Origin: Bdellovibrionaceae bacterium UBA2466 | GTDB lineage: Bacteria; Bdellovibrionota; FAC87; UBA2466 | Assembly (NCBI GenBank): GCA_002342225.1 | Contig: DDPO01000051.1 | Location: 13,522 to 34,791 of the forward strand | Length of the DNA: 21,270 nucleotides | Reading direction: 5' to 3' | Part shown: positions 1-8,225 of the stretch, in pieces | Layout: each line of letters opens with the position of its first letter | Numbering within the stretch: position 1 is the stretch's first letter | Notes under the pieces: generated by a model | Databases searched by the model: none | The model's input: only the letters and a program-made list of their open reading frames with translations | What the model was told of the DNA's origin: nothing | Translations under genes and position numbers: made by a program

Positions 1-867
1 CTCACACTCTTAGTCTCTCCTAGTTTTGCTAATACCGACAGAATCAGTTGGATTGTTGAACAGATCGTTCTCCCCCCGCTTCCTCCTGTTGCGGAGAAAG
101 CGGGGTTTCAAGCAATGGCTCAAGGGGTTAATTACTCCGATGCTTTTTCACTCCTTGGAGATGTGCTTTACGATTCTCGCTGGGTCGATGTCGGAGTTAA
201 GTACTCAGAGCGCCTTTTTCCCGCTTGGACCGAAGAGGGTCAATCTCTCAAACGTGAAAGCTTAGGACTTAGAAAAAGCTTTGCAGCTCAAGTGGGTCGA
301 AGCTTTTTAACTCAAGAAAACCATTATGGAAGATTAAGTGCAGAATTTATTCAATTTGATCCCTCTACTTTTCGACTTCTTCGCATCGGCTTTAACACTG
401 GCATTTTTGACACTGTCGATGTCCCATGGATTTTAAGGATCAACTTCCATGTACTTTTGCCACTAAGACAACCGACGGCATCTTCTAGAAACCGACTTTC
501 TGAAACCATTAAAGAAGGGGCTATGTACAATTCTTCTGTCGAAATAGGTCAGAAAGTGATCATAGGAACAAAAGCTGCGTTTCAATTAGGTGGGATGCTT
601 CACTGGACCTATCGCACACGGAGAATCCCTGAGGACATGGAACATGTGGGCTTAACTTACGAGCACATGCTGTTTTCGATGGGCCCTTGGGCCGAATTTG
701 GCAACAAAACGAGTCATGTGAGGCTTGCGATACCTTGGAGAATTTGGATCGATAAAGAAATATTTGAAAGACCTGCGACGACTTCAGGCTCTGAGGAAGT
801 TTTAGTGAGATATCCTAATGTGATTTCTCTCCCCGATGTATCTCTGGTTTGGGCTCTTGCCCTTTAG
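1..867 (+). CDS. secreted, probable outer-membrane beta-barrel protein (5' end cut off)
   Basis: The reading frame is open from the first base of the window, so the gene begins upstream. The first ten visible residues (LTLLVSPSFA, followed by NTDRISW) look like the end of a signal peptide with an AxA-like cleavage site. The internal methionine at 115 is therefore probably not the true start. The remaining ~278 residues are rich in alternating hydrophobic/polar stretches with many Trp, Tyr, Arg and Gly, as expected for outer-membrane or surface beta-structures, and contain no long hydrophobic helix. No family was recognised. The last 53 bases overlap the 3' end of the convergent secreted-protein gene. 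The reading frame and export are well supported; the barrel assignment is inference. Confidence 0.7.
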   Translation, partial: LTLLVSPSFANTDRISWIVEQIVLPPLPPVAEKAGFQAMAQGVNYSDAFSLLGDVLYDSRWVDVGVKYSERLFPAWTEEGQSLKRESLGLRKSFAAQVGRSFLTQENHYGRLSAEFIQFDPSTFRLLRIGFNTGIFDTVDVPWILRINFHVLLPLRQPTASSRNRLSETIKEGAMYNSSVEIGQKVIIGTKAAFQLGGMLHWTYRTRRIPEDMEHVGLTYEHMLFSMGPWAEFGNKTSHVRLAIPWRIWIDKEIFERPATTSGSEEVLVRYPNVISLPDVSLVWALAL

Positions 868-1645
868 GATAAGGAAAAACCTCTTTAGCTTCTTGGCGCT
901 CAATAAACCGCTCGAAAGGTCTCTTGCCTACTTTGTCCATGTCTCGCCAAGAGTGTTTCACAAAAAGTTCCTTTGCATTTTGAGTAAACTTTTCATCGAC
1001 TTCGTCTAAACGTGCGATGAGTTTGTCATTTTTTTGAAACAGCGTTTTGGCCTTCTCATAGGCTTTATAATCCCCGTTCTCAAAAGGGGTCTCTTTCTGT
1101 GCGAGTTTACTCATCTCTCTTTCGAGATCATTCCATTTGCGATCAAACTCCACCATTTGCTCCAGATTCATCTCTTCGGGGTTTTCTGCATAGAGATTAG
1201 GTTCGTCATAGTAAGGCTCGATAGCGATGGGATTTCTCTCCGCAGTTAAACTCTTAAAAGAGGAGTCCGAATCTGTTTTTCCAAAAGTGGACTTACCAGA
1301 CGTCGCCCCAAAAGGAGTTCCACCTAAATCTCCGAGCTTTTGCACTTGCAAAGCTTTTTTCGAAAAATCCTCTGTGGCAATTTTAGCTGCAGGCAAAGCA
1401 CTTGAACCAAAATTTGAATTTACCTTCTGCGACGAATCAACTCTTTCAATCTTTTTAGCTTTCTCTTCTTCGAGTTGCGCCAATTGTGCCGACACTTGTA
1501 TGAGCTGAAAAAGAGCATCGTAAGTAGCTGAAGAGGTCGTGTCCATGGTATCGACTTCAAAACCAGACGCAATACGTCCCAGCAAAACCACTCCAAGCAC
1601 AACGGCTTGAGTCGCTTTTACAGAATTCATATAAAGAACTCGCAT
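815..1645 (-). CDS. secreted protein of unknown function with charged helical segments
   Basis: About 276 residues. I place the start at the ATG at 1645, preceded by a GAGGGG ribosome-binding sequence (1657-1662). An ATG at 1678 in the same frame has no such site, and an ATG at 1630 is a possible alternative. The N-terminus (MRVLYMNSVKATQAVVLGVVLLGRIASGF) is a plausible signal peptide. After it come a Gln/Glu/Lys-rich helical stretch (LIQVSAQLAQLEEEKAKK), a Ser/Gly/Lys-rich low-complexity middle, and a charged C-terminal helical region ending in a Pro-rich tail. No enzymatic motif was found and no family recognised. It may be a periplasmic or surface accessory protein. It is convergent with, and overlaps, the preceding gene by 53 bp, and a promoter-like sequence lies ~170 bp upstream. 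Confidence 0.7.
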   Translation of the reverse strand: MRVLYMNSVKATQAVVLGVVLLGRIASGFEVDTMDTTSSATYDALFQLIQVSAQLAQLEEEKAKKIERVDSSQKVNSNFGSSALPAAKIATEDFSKKALQVQKLGDLGGTPFGATSGKSTFGKTDSDSSFKSLTAERNPIAIEPYYDEPNLYAENPEEMNLEQMVEFDRKWNDLEREMSKLAQKETPFENGDYKAYEKAKTLFQKNDKLIARLDEVDEKFTQNAKELFVKHSWRDMDKVGKRPFERFIERQEAKEVFPYPKGQEPKPEIHRGEKSH

Positions 1646-1656
1646 CACCACCACTT

Positions 1657-1662
1657 CCCCTC
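1657..1662 (-). promoter_or_regulatory. ribosome-binding site deciding the start at 1645
   Basis: Reads GAGGGG on the minus strand, 11 nt before the ATG at 1645. The spacing is slightly long, but the alternative ATGs at 1678 and 1630 have nothing comparable. Confidence 0.45.
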
Positions 1663-1815
1663 GCGAAACACACTGCATACACTGATTAGATAGAACAGAT
1701 GGAAAAGATGCAAATTAATCGCCAGATAAAACAAAGAAATCTTGAAGACTCAAGGTCTACAAAGATAAACCCTCGAGAAATGGGGATTTTAGAAAAAGAA
1801 AAAGATACGGCGATG

Positions 1816-1843
1816 TTTTTAAAAAATTAAAAAACCTTGTCAA
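1816..1843 (-). promoter_or_regulatory. sigma70-like promoter candidate upstream of the secreted-protein gene
   Basis: A perfect TTGACA (1838-1843, minus strand) is followed after 16 nt by TAAAAA (1816-1821). It lies a few bases past the ribH stop codon and points toward the gene starting at 1645, giving a leader of roughly 160 nt. The spacer is an A/T-rich tract, so a chance match is possible. The rest of the 1646-1847 gap shows no recognisable element. Confidence 0.35.
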
Positions 1844-1847
1844 ACTC

Positions 1848-2315
1848 TTAAACTAATCGACGAAGAGTTGCCACCATTTCAATAGCTGTATCGACCGCCT
1901 CTTTGCCTTTGTGGCCATGTTTTCCACCACACCTCTCAAGAGCTTGTTCTTCATTTTCGGTAGTAAGAACTCCAAAAACCACAGGGATATTTTGATGAAT
2001 AGCTACTTGAGAACACCCAGAAGAAACCATGTTGCAAACATAGTCGTAGTGAGTGGTTTCACCGCGAATCACAGCCCCTAAACAGATAATAGCGCCATAA
2101 GAGTTTCGACGAAGTGCTAAACGCTGAGCGGCGATGGGAATCTCAACTGCACCTGGAACCCACACGACTGTGATATCGCTATTCGCGAAACCCTTCTCTT
2201 TAGCTCGCTCTATGGCCCCTTCAAGAAGTTTTGAAGTGACTTCTTCATTAAATCGGCTCACGACAAAAGCCAGTCTGCAATGAACATTGATACTTTGTGA
2301 GTTGATGATTTCCAT
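1848..2315 (-). CDS. ribH: 6,7-dimethyl-8-ribityllumazine synthase
   Basis: This enzyme condenses 5-amino-6-ribitylaminouracil with 3,4-dihydroxy-2-butanone 4-phosphate to lumazine, the penultimate step of riboflavin synthesis, in the cytoplasm. The 155-residue length is typical. All hallmark segments are present: RFN (21-23), PGAVEIP (54-60), GAVIRGETTHYDYV (80-93) with the catalytic His at 89, and FGVLTTENEEQA followed by the basic phosphate-binding GGKHGHKG (114-137). It is the last gene of the ribE-ribBA-ribH operon, starting 2 nt after the ribBA stop. No strong ribosome-binding site is visible, so translational coupling to ribBA is likely. The assignment is secure. Confidence 0.97.
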   Translation of the reverse strand: MEIINSQSINVHCRLAFVVSRFNEEVTSKLLEGAIERAKEKGFANSDITVVWVPGAVEIPIAAQRLALRRNSYGAIICLGAVIRGETTHYDYVCNMVSSGCSQVAIHQNIPVVFGVLTTENEEQALERCGGKHGHKGKEAVDTAIEMVATLRRLV

Positions 2316-2317
2316 AA

Positions 2318-3541
2318 TTAATTCAAATTTAAAAGATGACCTAATTTATCTCGTTTAGTAGTTAAGTAATTTAAATTTTGCTGGTTGGGAGCCATTTCAA
2401 TAGGAACTCTCGCTACAATTTTCAATCCGAAACCATCAAGACCGTAAATTTTTCTAGGGTTATTGGTGAGAAGGCGCATTTCAGAGACGCCTAGATATTT
2501 TAATATTTGAGAACCAATTCCGTAATCTCGCTGGTCCTCTTTAAACCCAAGCTTGTGATTAGCTTCGACAGTATCGAGCCCCTGATCTTGAAGCTCATAA
2601 GCACGAATCTTATTCGCAAGACCTATTCCCCGTCCCTCTTGTCTCATGTAAAGAAGAACTCCGCCTTCCTTCGCAATCATAGCAAGGCTTGCTTGAAGCT
2701 GAGATCCGCAATCGCATCGCATTGAACCAAAAGCATCTCCAGTCAAGCACTCGGAATGAGCTCTTACAAGAGTGGGCTTTAAATGAGAAATATCCCCACG
2801 AACTAAAGCCACATGCTGAGCGCCATCTAACACACTTTCAAAAACCTTCATCGTGAAATCACCGTGAGGTGCTACGGGTAATTTCGACGAAGCAACTTCT
2901 CTAACTAAGCACTCTCTCCTCATTCGGTATTTAATAAGATCGGCAACGGAAACAATTTTCAAACCGTGCTCTTTTGCATAGGGAACTAAATCTTTGAGGC
3001 GTGACATACTGCCATCGTCATTCATGATCTCACAAATCACACCTGCGGGCTGTAAACCTGCTAACCGGGCCAAATCCACACTCCCTTCAGTCTGACCAGC
3101 TCGAACTAAAACACCACCTTCTTTCGCTCTTAAAGGAAAGATATGCCCCGGCATCACGACATCTTTAGGAGTGCTTTTCGGATCTGAAGCGACTTGAATG
3201 GTTCGGGCTCTATCAGTTGCTGAAATCCCTGTAGTGACTCCCGTTGCAGCTTCGATGGAAACGGTGAATGCGGTCCCATAGGGAGAGTGATTCTCTTTGA
3301 CCATCATGGGAATATTTAATCGGTTCAGCTGCTCGTCGGTCATAGCAAGACAAATAAGACCTCTTCCATGCTTTGCCATGAAATTGATATGCTCCGGAGT
3401 GATTTTCTCTGCTGCCACAACAAGATCGCCTTCATTTTCTCGGTCTTCATCATCGACGAGAATAATCATTTTTCCGTCTTTGAGATCTTGAATAGCCTCC
3501 TCCATCGGGGAGAGCACTGAAAAGTTCTGTATTTCGCTCAT
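2318..3541 (-). CDS. ribBA: bifunctional 3,4-dihydroxy-2-butanone-4-phosphate synthase / GTP cyclohydrolase II
   Basis: A 407-residue fusion supplying both precursors of the riboflavin pathway. The N-terminal DHBP synthase domain (about 1-205) carries the acidic loop [10 protein letters not shown] (30-39), [10 protein letters not shown] (147-156) and NDDGSM (174-179). The C-terminal GTP cyclohydrolase II domain (about 210-400) has the zinc ligands C265, C276 and C278 in [16 protein letters not shown], then RQEGRGIG (300-307), DYGIGSQ (339-345) and TNNPRK (359-364). Both active sites appear intact, so both activities are expected. Its ATG overlaps the ribE stop by 4 nt (ATGA), and ribH follows after 2 nt. 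Confidence 0.97.
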   Translation of the reverse strand: MSEIQNFSVLSPMEEAIQDLKDGKMIILVDDEDRENEGDLVVAAEKITPEHINFMAKHGRGLICLAMTDEQLNRLNIPMMVKENHSPYGTAFTVSIEAATGVTTGISATDRARTIQVASDPKSTPKDVVMPGHIFPLRAKEGGVLVRAGQTEGSVDLARLAGLQPAGVICEIMNDDGSMSRLKDLVPYAKEHGLKIVSVADLIKYRMRRECLVREVASSKLPVAPHGDFTMKVFESVLDGAQHVALVRGDISHLKPTLVRAHSECLTGDAFGSMRCDCGSQLQASLAMIAKEGGVLLYMRQEGRGIGLANKIRAYELQDQGLDTVEANHKLGFKEDQRDYGIGSQILKYLGVSEMRLLTNNPRKIYGLDGFGLKIVARVPIEMAPNQQNLNYLTTKRDKLGHLLNLN

Positions 3542-4170
3542 AGCACTTTCCCTTCTAAAACTTTTTGGGGGCTTATAGACTTAAAAAGTTGTCTGACCTC
3601 ATTGACCACCATTTTGGCCATCCAATCACACTCGATGTTCACTTCACTCCCTACAAAAAGATCTTTCAAATTGGTGCGCTCTAAAGTGTGGGGAATCAGC
3701 ATCACAGTAAAACCATCCTTAGTGACTTCATTGATCGTCAAACTCACTCCGTTGACAGTAATACTTCCTTTGGGAGATAGAAATGAAAGCCTTTCGGATG
3801 AAATTCCGCTAATACCCATCTCTTTAAATTCTGCATGGGATACCCACTTCGAAACTTGGGCCGTTTGTTCGACATGACCACTAACCCAATGTCCACCAAA
3901 TCGGTCCGAAGCTTTCATAGCCCGTTCCAAATTCACTTTGGTACCGTGCTGATAATTTCGGCAATGGGTGAGGTTTTCTGTCTCAGGAGAGATTTCCACT
4001 GCAAAAAGACCATCTTGCCGGGTTGTCACAGTTAAACAAACGCCATCAATGGCAATACTTTCTCCTAAAGTTATTTCTGAAAAATCGCTTTGGATGTGAA
4101 GGGTAAGGCCGCGAGAGGACCTATTTATTTCCTTAATGATTCCGGTATGATCAACGATTCCAGTAAACAT
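3538..4170 (-). CDS. ribE: riboflavin synthase, alpha subunit
   Basis: Dismutates two lumazine molecules to riboflavin plus a pyrimidine. The family starts with MFTGIV, which puts the start at 4170 rather than at an in-frame ATG at 4218; the product is 210 residues, the usual size. The two tandem lumazine-binding barrels are visible as repeated segments, [12 protein letters not shown] (37-48) and [12 protein letters not shown] (135-146), with GGHWVSGHV at 92-100. It is the first gene of the operon. Its upstream region is shared with the divergent GT4 gene, and I see no FMN riboswitch there. The symbol ribE follows the alpha-subunit convention (ribC in E. coli). Confidence 0.96.
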   Translation of the reverse strand: MFTGIVDHTGIIKEINRSSRGLTLHIQSDFSEITLGESIAIDGVCLTVTTRQDGLFAVEISPETENLTHCRNYQHGTKVNLERAMKASDRFGGHWVSGHVEQTAQVSKWVSHAEFKEMGISGISSERLSFLSPKGSITVNGVSLTINEVTKDGFTVMLIPHTLERTNLKDLFVGSEVNIECDWMAKMVVNEVRQLFKSISPQKVLEGKVL

Positions 4171-4262
4171 ACTTCTAAAGCTTTCCTGGACCTTACTTTG
4201 AGGACCTATTTTAGGCAAGTTTGCCCTGTTTTGGGCTTATACCATAGAGCCTCTAGATTTCA

Positions 4263-4271
4263 TGCTAAAAT
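4263..4271 (+). promoter_or_regulatory. extended -10 promoter candidate for the GT4/GT-C pair
   Basis: Reads TGCTAAAAT, an extended -10 (TGnTAAAAT). No convincing -35 is present. Its distance to the ATG at 4283 (11 nt after the -10) would leave a leader of only about 4 nt, and no ribosome-binding site precedes that ATG. Weak but coherent. Confidence 0.3.
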
Positions 4272-4282
4272 AAATCTGCCCA

Positions 4283-5494
4283 ATGACACCAGCCCAGCTC
4301 AAAATAGCCATGGTTAGCCCTACTCTAGGCACTGCTTTTGGCCTTGAACAGGTTCTGATGCTCTCGGTTCAGGGTTTAAGAGAACGCGGACATGAGGTCT
4401 TTTTAATTGGAGAATCGGCCAACGAATCCTTTCCCGAAGGAGAATCTAAAGAACTTATCTCGGGCCTTTTCTCGACCCCGACTCTTTTGGCTCCCCAGCA
4501 ATTGGCTAGAACTATTCATTGTTTTGAAAAGTCCTTAGAAAGCTTCAGCCCCGATATTGTTCATTTTTTAGACCAGCCCCACGCTGAAATTATCAAAACT
4601 GCGACTTCAAAGTACCCTTGTGTTTTAACAGCTCATACAGTTTCCCCAACTTGTCCGGCTAGTCATCGGCTCGCAGGAGATCATGTTTGCCAAAAGAAAA
4701 GCGGATGGAAATGTCTTCTTGAAAACAGATCTACGGGATGCCTTGGGAGTTTTAAAACCGATCTCCATCGCTCTCACGCCATTTTAGATTTCAAACTTAA
4801 AAAAACAGCAACCCACAAAATGAAAGCAATCATTGCGATAAGCCAATATGTGGAGACTACACTTCTCGACAATGGCTTTTCGAAAAATCAAGTAAAGTTG
4901 ATTTATAACCCTTTGCCTGAGTTTAAAGTTGAACATAAAGCGTTTAGCCCCGCCCCTTTAATCCTCTCGGCGTGTCGCTTAGTTCCTCTGAAAGGAATTG
5001 AATATGCTATTCGAGCTCTGAAATTGATTGAACATCTCAGCTGGGAATATCGAATCGTTGGGGATGGGCCCTTAAAAACTGAGCTCCAAGATTTAGTGAA
5101 AGATCTCAATCTCGAATCACGGGTTATTTTTTTAGGAAAAAAAGAGCGCAAGGAGACTTTGGATTGGATGGCATCAGCTGAGATTTTTCTACAGCCCAAT
5201 ATTGGTCCCGAAGGGTTTGGCCTGTCTGTAGCTGAGGCACAAGCCTTAGGAACACCCACTATCGCTTTCGACACTCCGGCTCTTAACGAAATCATTGAAA
5301 ACGGTAAGACAGGTTACTTGGTAACTTCCAAAGATACTTTAGCTCTAAGCCAAGCTATTCAGAAACTCCTTGTCGACACCGATCATCGTTCACGAATGAG
5401 CGAATTGGGTAAATCGCAAACCCCTCGCAAATTCTCAAAAAAGAAATTTATCGATGACACTCTGTCGCTTTACCAAGACGTGGTGATGTCATGA
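4283..5494 (+). CDS. GT4-family glycosyltransferase
   Basis: A 403-residue GT-B fold enzyme that should transfer a sugar from a nucleotide-sugar donor, probably at the inner face of the cytoplasmic membrane. The N-terminal acceptor domain starts MVSPTLGTAFGLEQV. The C-terminal donor domain has the VGDGP turn (259-263) and the EGFGLSVAE motif (310-318), which gives the EX7E pair E310/E318. Residues 124-153 hold spaced cysteines (C124, C136, C144, C153), a cysteine-rich insert also seen in other GT4 enzymes. The start at 4283 has no clear ribosome-binding site; the ATG at 4310 is an alternative. The stop overlaps the next gene's start (ATGA), so the two are coupled and probably act on one glycan. 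Donor and acceptor cannot be told from sequence. Confidence 0.88.
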   Translation: MTPAQLKIAMVSPTLGTAFGLEQVLMLSVQGLRERGHEVFLIGESANESFPEGESKELISGLFSTPTLLAPQQLARTIHCFEKSLESFSPDIVHFLDQPHAEIIKTATSKYPCVLTAHTVSPTCPASHRLAGDHVCQKKSGWKCLLENRSTGCLGSFKTDLHRSHAILDFKLKKTATHKMKAIIAISQYVETTLLDNGFSKNQVKLIYNPLPEFKVEHKAFSPAPLILSACRLVPLKGIEYAIRALKLIEHLSWEYRIVGDGPLKTELQDLVKDLNLESRVIFLGKKERKETLDWMASAEIFLQPNIGPEGFGLSVAEAQALGTPTIAFDTPALNEIIENGKTGYLVTSKDTLALSQAIQKLLVDTDHRSRMSELGKSQTPRKFSKKKFIDDTLSLYQDVVMS

Positions 5495-6729
5495 TAGCTT
5501 TAGTCATTTCAGTATCTGTAGCAGTGCTTGTAGTCGCTCAAATCGTACAGCCCCATCCACAAGACGTTCACACTTTCTATATTTGGTTTCAATTGGCGTT
5601 TGATCGAGGAATTTTTCATATTTATGATTGGACAGCTCAAGAGGTGTTGCTGAGGTTTCAAGAGTTTTCACCCAATTATCCTCCTTTTATTTTTTCGCTC
5701 TACCCACTTGCAGCTCTTCTAAACCAATTTCATATGTGGCCCTCTTGGCCGTCGGTCGGAGCTAATCTCTTTTTCAGAATTCCGCTTCTTCTTGGCCAAC
5801 TTTTTATCTGTTTTAGTGTTTACAGAAAACTCAAAATGAAAAACCCTGACATCTCTCCCCTTTGGGCGGGAGTACTTCTCTTTTTAAACCCAGCTTTCAT
5901 AGTGGCGGGCCCCATTTGGGGTCAGTTAAATTTTCTTCTCTGGGGAACTCTGGCCCTTTCAGGTTTGGAATGGGAAAACGACAACCCGACAAAATCGGCT
6001 CTATGGGCCGCTTTGGGAGCTATCATCAAGCCTCAATTTATTATGTTCGTGCCACTTCTTGGTTTTTTGCTAGTGAAGAAGCGAAGTCTTGCGTTTACTT
6101 ATAAGTGGCTCACTGCCTTTTTATTGGGGGTCCTAATCCTGTGTTCACCCTTTCTGCTAACATCGGGGCTTGATTGCTTAGCTAAGGGCTATATTCGATT
6201 AACCGGTGGTCAATATGCCGTTGCAGATATCGGCTATAATTTCTGGTGGACACTTTTTAGCGGTCTTTCTGTGAGCAATTTAGGCTCCTACTTTTTGGGA
6301 GTTCCCTACTCAATGATTGCAACTCTTTTGGGAAACGGTCTTGTTGCAGCTGTGGGTTTTTTCTTTTGCTTTCGAAATTATCCTATCCATTGGATCAATT
6401 TAGCTTCCTACACACTTTTAACTCTCTTCTGCTTTTTACCAGGCATGAATCCTCAGTGCCTTGTTTTCGGATTAGGTTTTTTCACAATTCTCGCTTTAAA
6501 AAATGCAAGCTATCGCCCTTTAGCCATTTTACTTTCCCTAATTCAATGCTTGAATTTGGCGTTTAATGCTTTCTGGACACCCAACACTCGTTTTTATTTA
6601 GCTCTGTCACCTTGGGTAGGAAAATCAGTCGGAGTCGCCTGTTTTCTCGGGATTCTTTGGGCCGTTTTAAAAATAGTGAAAACTTCTATTTCTTTCCAGC
6701 TTCCACAAATTGAAAAGAATCAAAGATAG
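5491..6729 (+). CDS. multi-pass GT-C-type (GT87/Gpi18-like) glycosyltransferase
   Basis: A 412-residue integral membrane protein with about ten hydrophobic segments. The N-terminal region has a first transmembrane helix followed by a loop with an Asp (D25) and a downstream NYPP (62-65). Later come WGQLN (143-147) and KPQ (180-182). These loops recur in GT-C glycosyltransferases that use polyprenyl-phosphate sugars, such as the GT87/COG5542 group. It probably adds a sugar, often mannose in relatives, on the periplasmic face of the membrane. Translation is coupled to the GT4 gene by a 4-nt overlap. Its last 44 bp overlap the convergent gene at 6686. Family level is fairly sure; substrate is unknown. 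Confidence 0.72.
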   Translation: MIALVISVSVAVLVVAQIVQPHPQDVHTFYIWFQLAFDRGIFHIYDWTAQEVLLRFQEFSPNYPPFIFSLYPLAALLNQFHMWPSWPSVGANLFFRIPLLLGQLFICFSVYRKLKMKNPDISPLWAGVLLFLNPAFIVAGPIWGQLNFLLWGTLALSGLEWENDNPTKSALWAALGAIIKPQFIMFVPLLGFLLVKKRSLAFTYKWLTAFLLGVLILCSPFLLTSGLDCLAKGYIRLTGGQYAVADIGYNFWWTLFSGLSVSNLGSYFLGVPYSMIATLLGNGLVAAVGFFFCFRNYPIHWINLASYTLLTLFCFLPGMNPQCLVFGLGFFTILALKNASYRPLAILLSLIQCLNLAFNAFWTPNTRFYLALSPWVGKSVGVACFLGILWAVLKIVKTSISFQLPQIEKNQR

Positions 6730-7255
6730 TTTTGATGTCGTTTTTATAACTATCAAACTTTTCGGTACGAGCGGTCGCAGTCAAAATATAGGCCTTGCCT
6801 TCATGCACAAATGCAACCTGTTTGAATTTCAAACCAAAGTCTCTTTGGTTGGCTGTTACTTCAAAAGCATTCTCTTTCACGTTAGGAAGCTGAATCGGCT
6901 CATTAGATAGAATCATGCAACGCTGATTCTTCAAAAAATCTACGACGTGCTTTTGGTACTGCACTATCACCGGAACTTTCGGATCGTTAAATTTCTCTAA
7001 AGAGTCTGTCACAACGTGAAAACGAGCATGGTATTTTTCATCGGCCTGTTTTCGCTGAATCACAACTAAAGTCTGTTGAGCCATACTTTTATCAACTTGC
7101 TGTGCGGCCTCTTTCTCAACTCGAGGTGGAAGAACTTCCCATTCGGCATCTGGATAATTAAATTTGATGTGAGGTTCCTTTGATTTTGCGATGGACTCAA
7201 AAGTAGCCCCAAAAATCGCCTGACTAGCCACTAATATCAAAAAAAGAAGTTTCAT
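6686..7255 (-). CDS. secreted PsbP/DcrB-like protein
   Basis: 189 residues beginning with a clear signal peptide (MKLLFLILVASQAIFG, then ATFES), so periplasmic or surface-located. The C-terminal part has an aromatic beta-strand followed by TARTEKFDSYKNDIKTIFDSFQF. This is the usual closing pattern of PsbP/DcrB/DUF1795-type domains: a strand, a T..EKF..Y...I..I..SF helix and a final strand. Such domains are common in small exported bacterial proteins of uncertain role. The start is well supported by GGGAG six bases before the ATG. It overlaps the 3' end of the convergent membrane glycosyltransferase by 44 bp. Family by pattern only; no specific function claimed. Confidence 0.65.
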   Translation of the reverse strand: MKLLFLILVASQAIFGATFESIAKSKEPHIKFNYPDAEWEVLPPRVEKEAAQQVDKSMAQQTLVVIQRKQADEKYHARFHVVTDSLEKFNDPKVPVIVQYQKHVVDFLKNQRCMILSNEPIQLPNVKENAFEVTANQRDFGLKFKQVAFVHEGKAYILTATARTEKFDSYKNDIKTIFDSFQFVEAGKK

Positions 7256-7303
7256 GATCGTCTCCCAATCGTCGCCGGAGATTAAGGAGTAACGAGTTTT
7301 TTT

Positions 7304-8152
7304 TCAAGTTCTTTCTTCGAGGTAGATCGAGTACTGGGCTGCAAAGAGGAATATTCGAGATAGGAAGTAGACCCAAACCACAGCCAGTAAAAAAGTAAAG
7401 AATGGGCCATACATGCCTTCATTGGCTGTTTTAAAGTAAAGTGCATAGCCCTGATAGCAGCCTCGACCTAGGATAAAAAAGCAAACAAACAAAAGACTAC
7501 CCTTTAAAGCATTTAACCATTTCACTTTTTGAGTGGGCATCACTTTATAAATAACTGTCACACTTCCTATGACACTGAATAAGGCAATCAGCGCAGTCAG
7601 CGAATTGAGGAGAAGCGGATTGATATGATCTAAATACTCTGGAAATAGGACGGCTAATATTTCAGCATCGGTCGTTGAAACGAGTACGAAGGCAGTACTC
7701 CCCAGAACTACGATCAGAAAGCAAAAAAGAGCCATCCAAGTGGCCCAAAATCGATTTCGCTCCGCACCCAAAGTTGAGATCTTCGCAAAAGCAAATTGCA
7801 AAGAGTCAAAAAGTTCGTAAGACGACCACACCAAAACTAAAACTGTAAAAAAATCACCTGCTGTATTTTGTTTGAGAACGACGACTAGGCCCTGAGTCAC
7901 CGTAGTGTCTAAAGAGGGAATCAATCGATGTAAGAAATGGCCCAACTCCTCAGGAGACTGCCCCAAAGAACTCGTTTGGGTAATAAAAAAATGGCTCGCA
8001 ATAAAGCTTAAGATAAGAAGAGGCAACAGTGAGAAAAGAGAAAAAAAAGCCACACTGCCAGCGATGATCGCAATATTGTTCTCTGAAGCAAGTTTCTGAG
8101 TCCCTTTAAGATCTCTAAAAAACCCTTTAAATTGGTTGCGTAAGAGCTCCAT
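7304..8152 (-). CDS. YihY/BrkB (UPF0761) family inner-membrane protein
   Basis: 282 residues with about six transmembrane segments. The characteristic first segment AGSVAFFSLFSLLPLLI (31-47) follows an amphipathic N-terminal region. The last segments contain YGPFFTFLLAVVWVYFLSRIF, the pattern that closes this family. Length agrees with YihY-type proteins. The family was formerly linked to ribonuclease BN, wrongly; its biochemical role remains unclear, although transport or envelope functions have been suggested. It is transcribed ahead of the PsbP/DcrB-like gene with a 48-nt gap, possibly as one unit. The ATG at 8152 lacks an obvious ribosome-binding site. Confidence 0.88.
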   Translation of the reverse strand: MELLRNQFKGFFRDLKGTQKLASENNIAIIAGSVAFFSLFSLLPLLILSFIASHFFITQTSSLGQSPEELGHFLHRLIPSLDTTVTQGLVVVLKQNTAGDFFTVLVLVWSSYELFDSLQFAFAKISTLGAERNRFWATWMALFCFLIVVLGSTAFVLVSTTDAEILAVLFPEYLDHINPLLLNSLTALIALFSVIGSVTVIYKVMPTQKVKWLNALKGSLLFVCFFILGRGCYQGYALYFKTANEGMYGPFFTFLLAVVWVYFLSRIFLFAAQYSIYLEERT

Positions 8153-8225
8153 ATCAATAGTCTTTTTTACTTATCGGCAATAACAGCCTATTGTCTTAGC
8201 CGCTGTTCCATGACAGGATCTGGCC

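Noticed and set aside
26..265. 79-residue plus-strand reading frame near the window start
   Set aside because: It overlaps the open frame running from base 1 in another frame; the latter has a signal-peptide end and consistent protein composition, so this one is a shadow.
4171..4282. Possible FMN riboswitch ahead of ribE
   Set aside because: Expected for a riboflavin operon, but the conserved core segments could not be found and the region is short and shared with a divergent gene.
8153..8225. CAATA-N6-TATTG inverted repeat between YihY and the GT1 gene
   Set aside because: Five-base arms in A/T-rich sequence are too short to distinguish from chance, and no clear promoter pair frames them.
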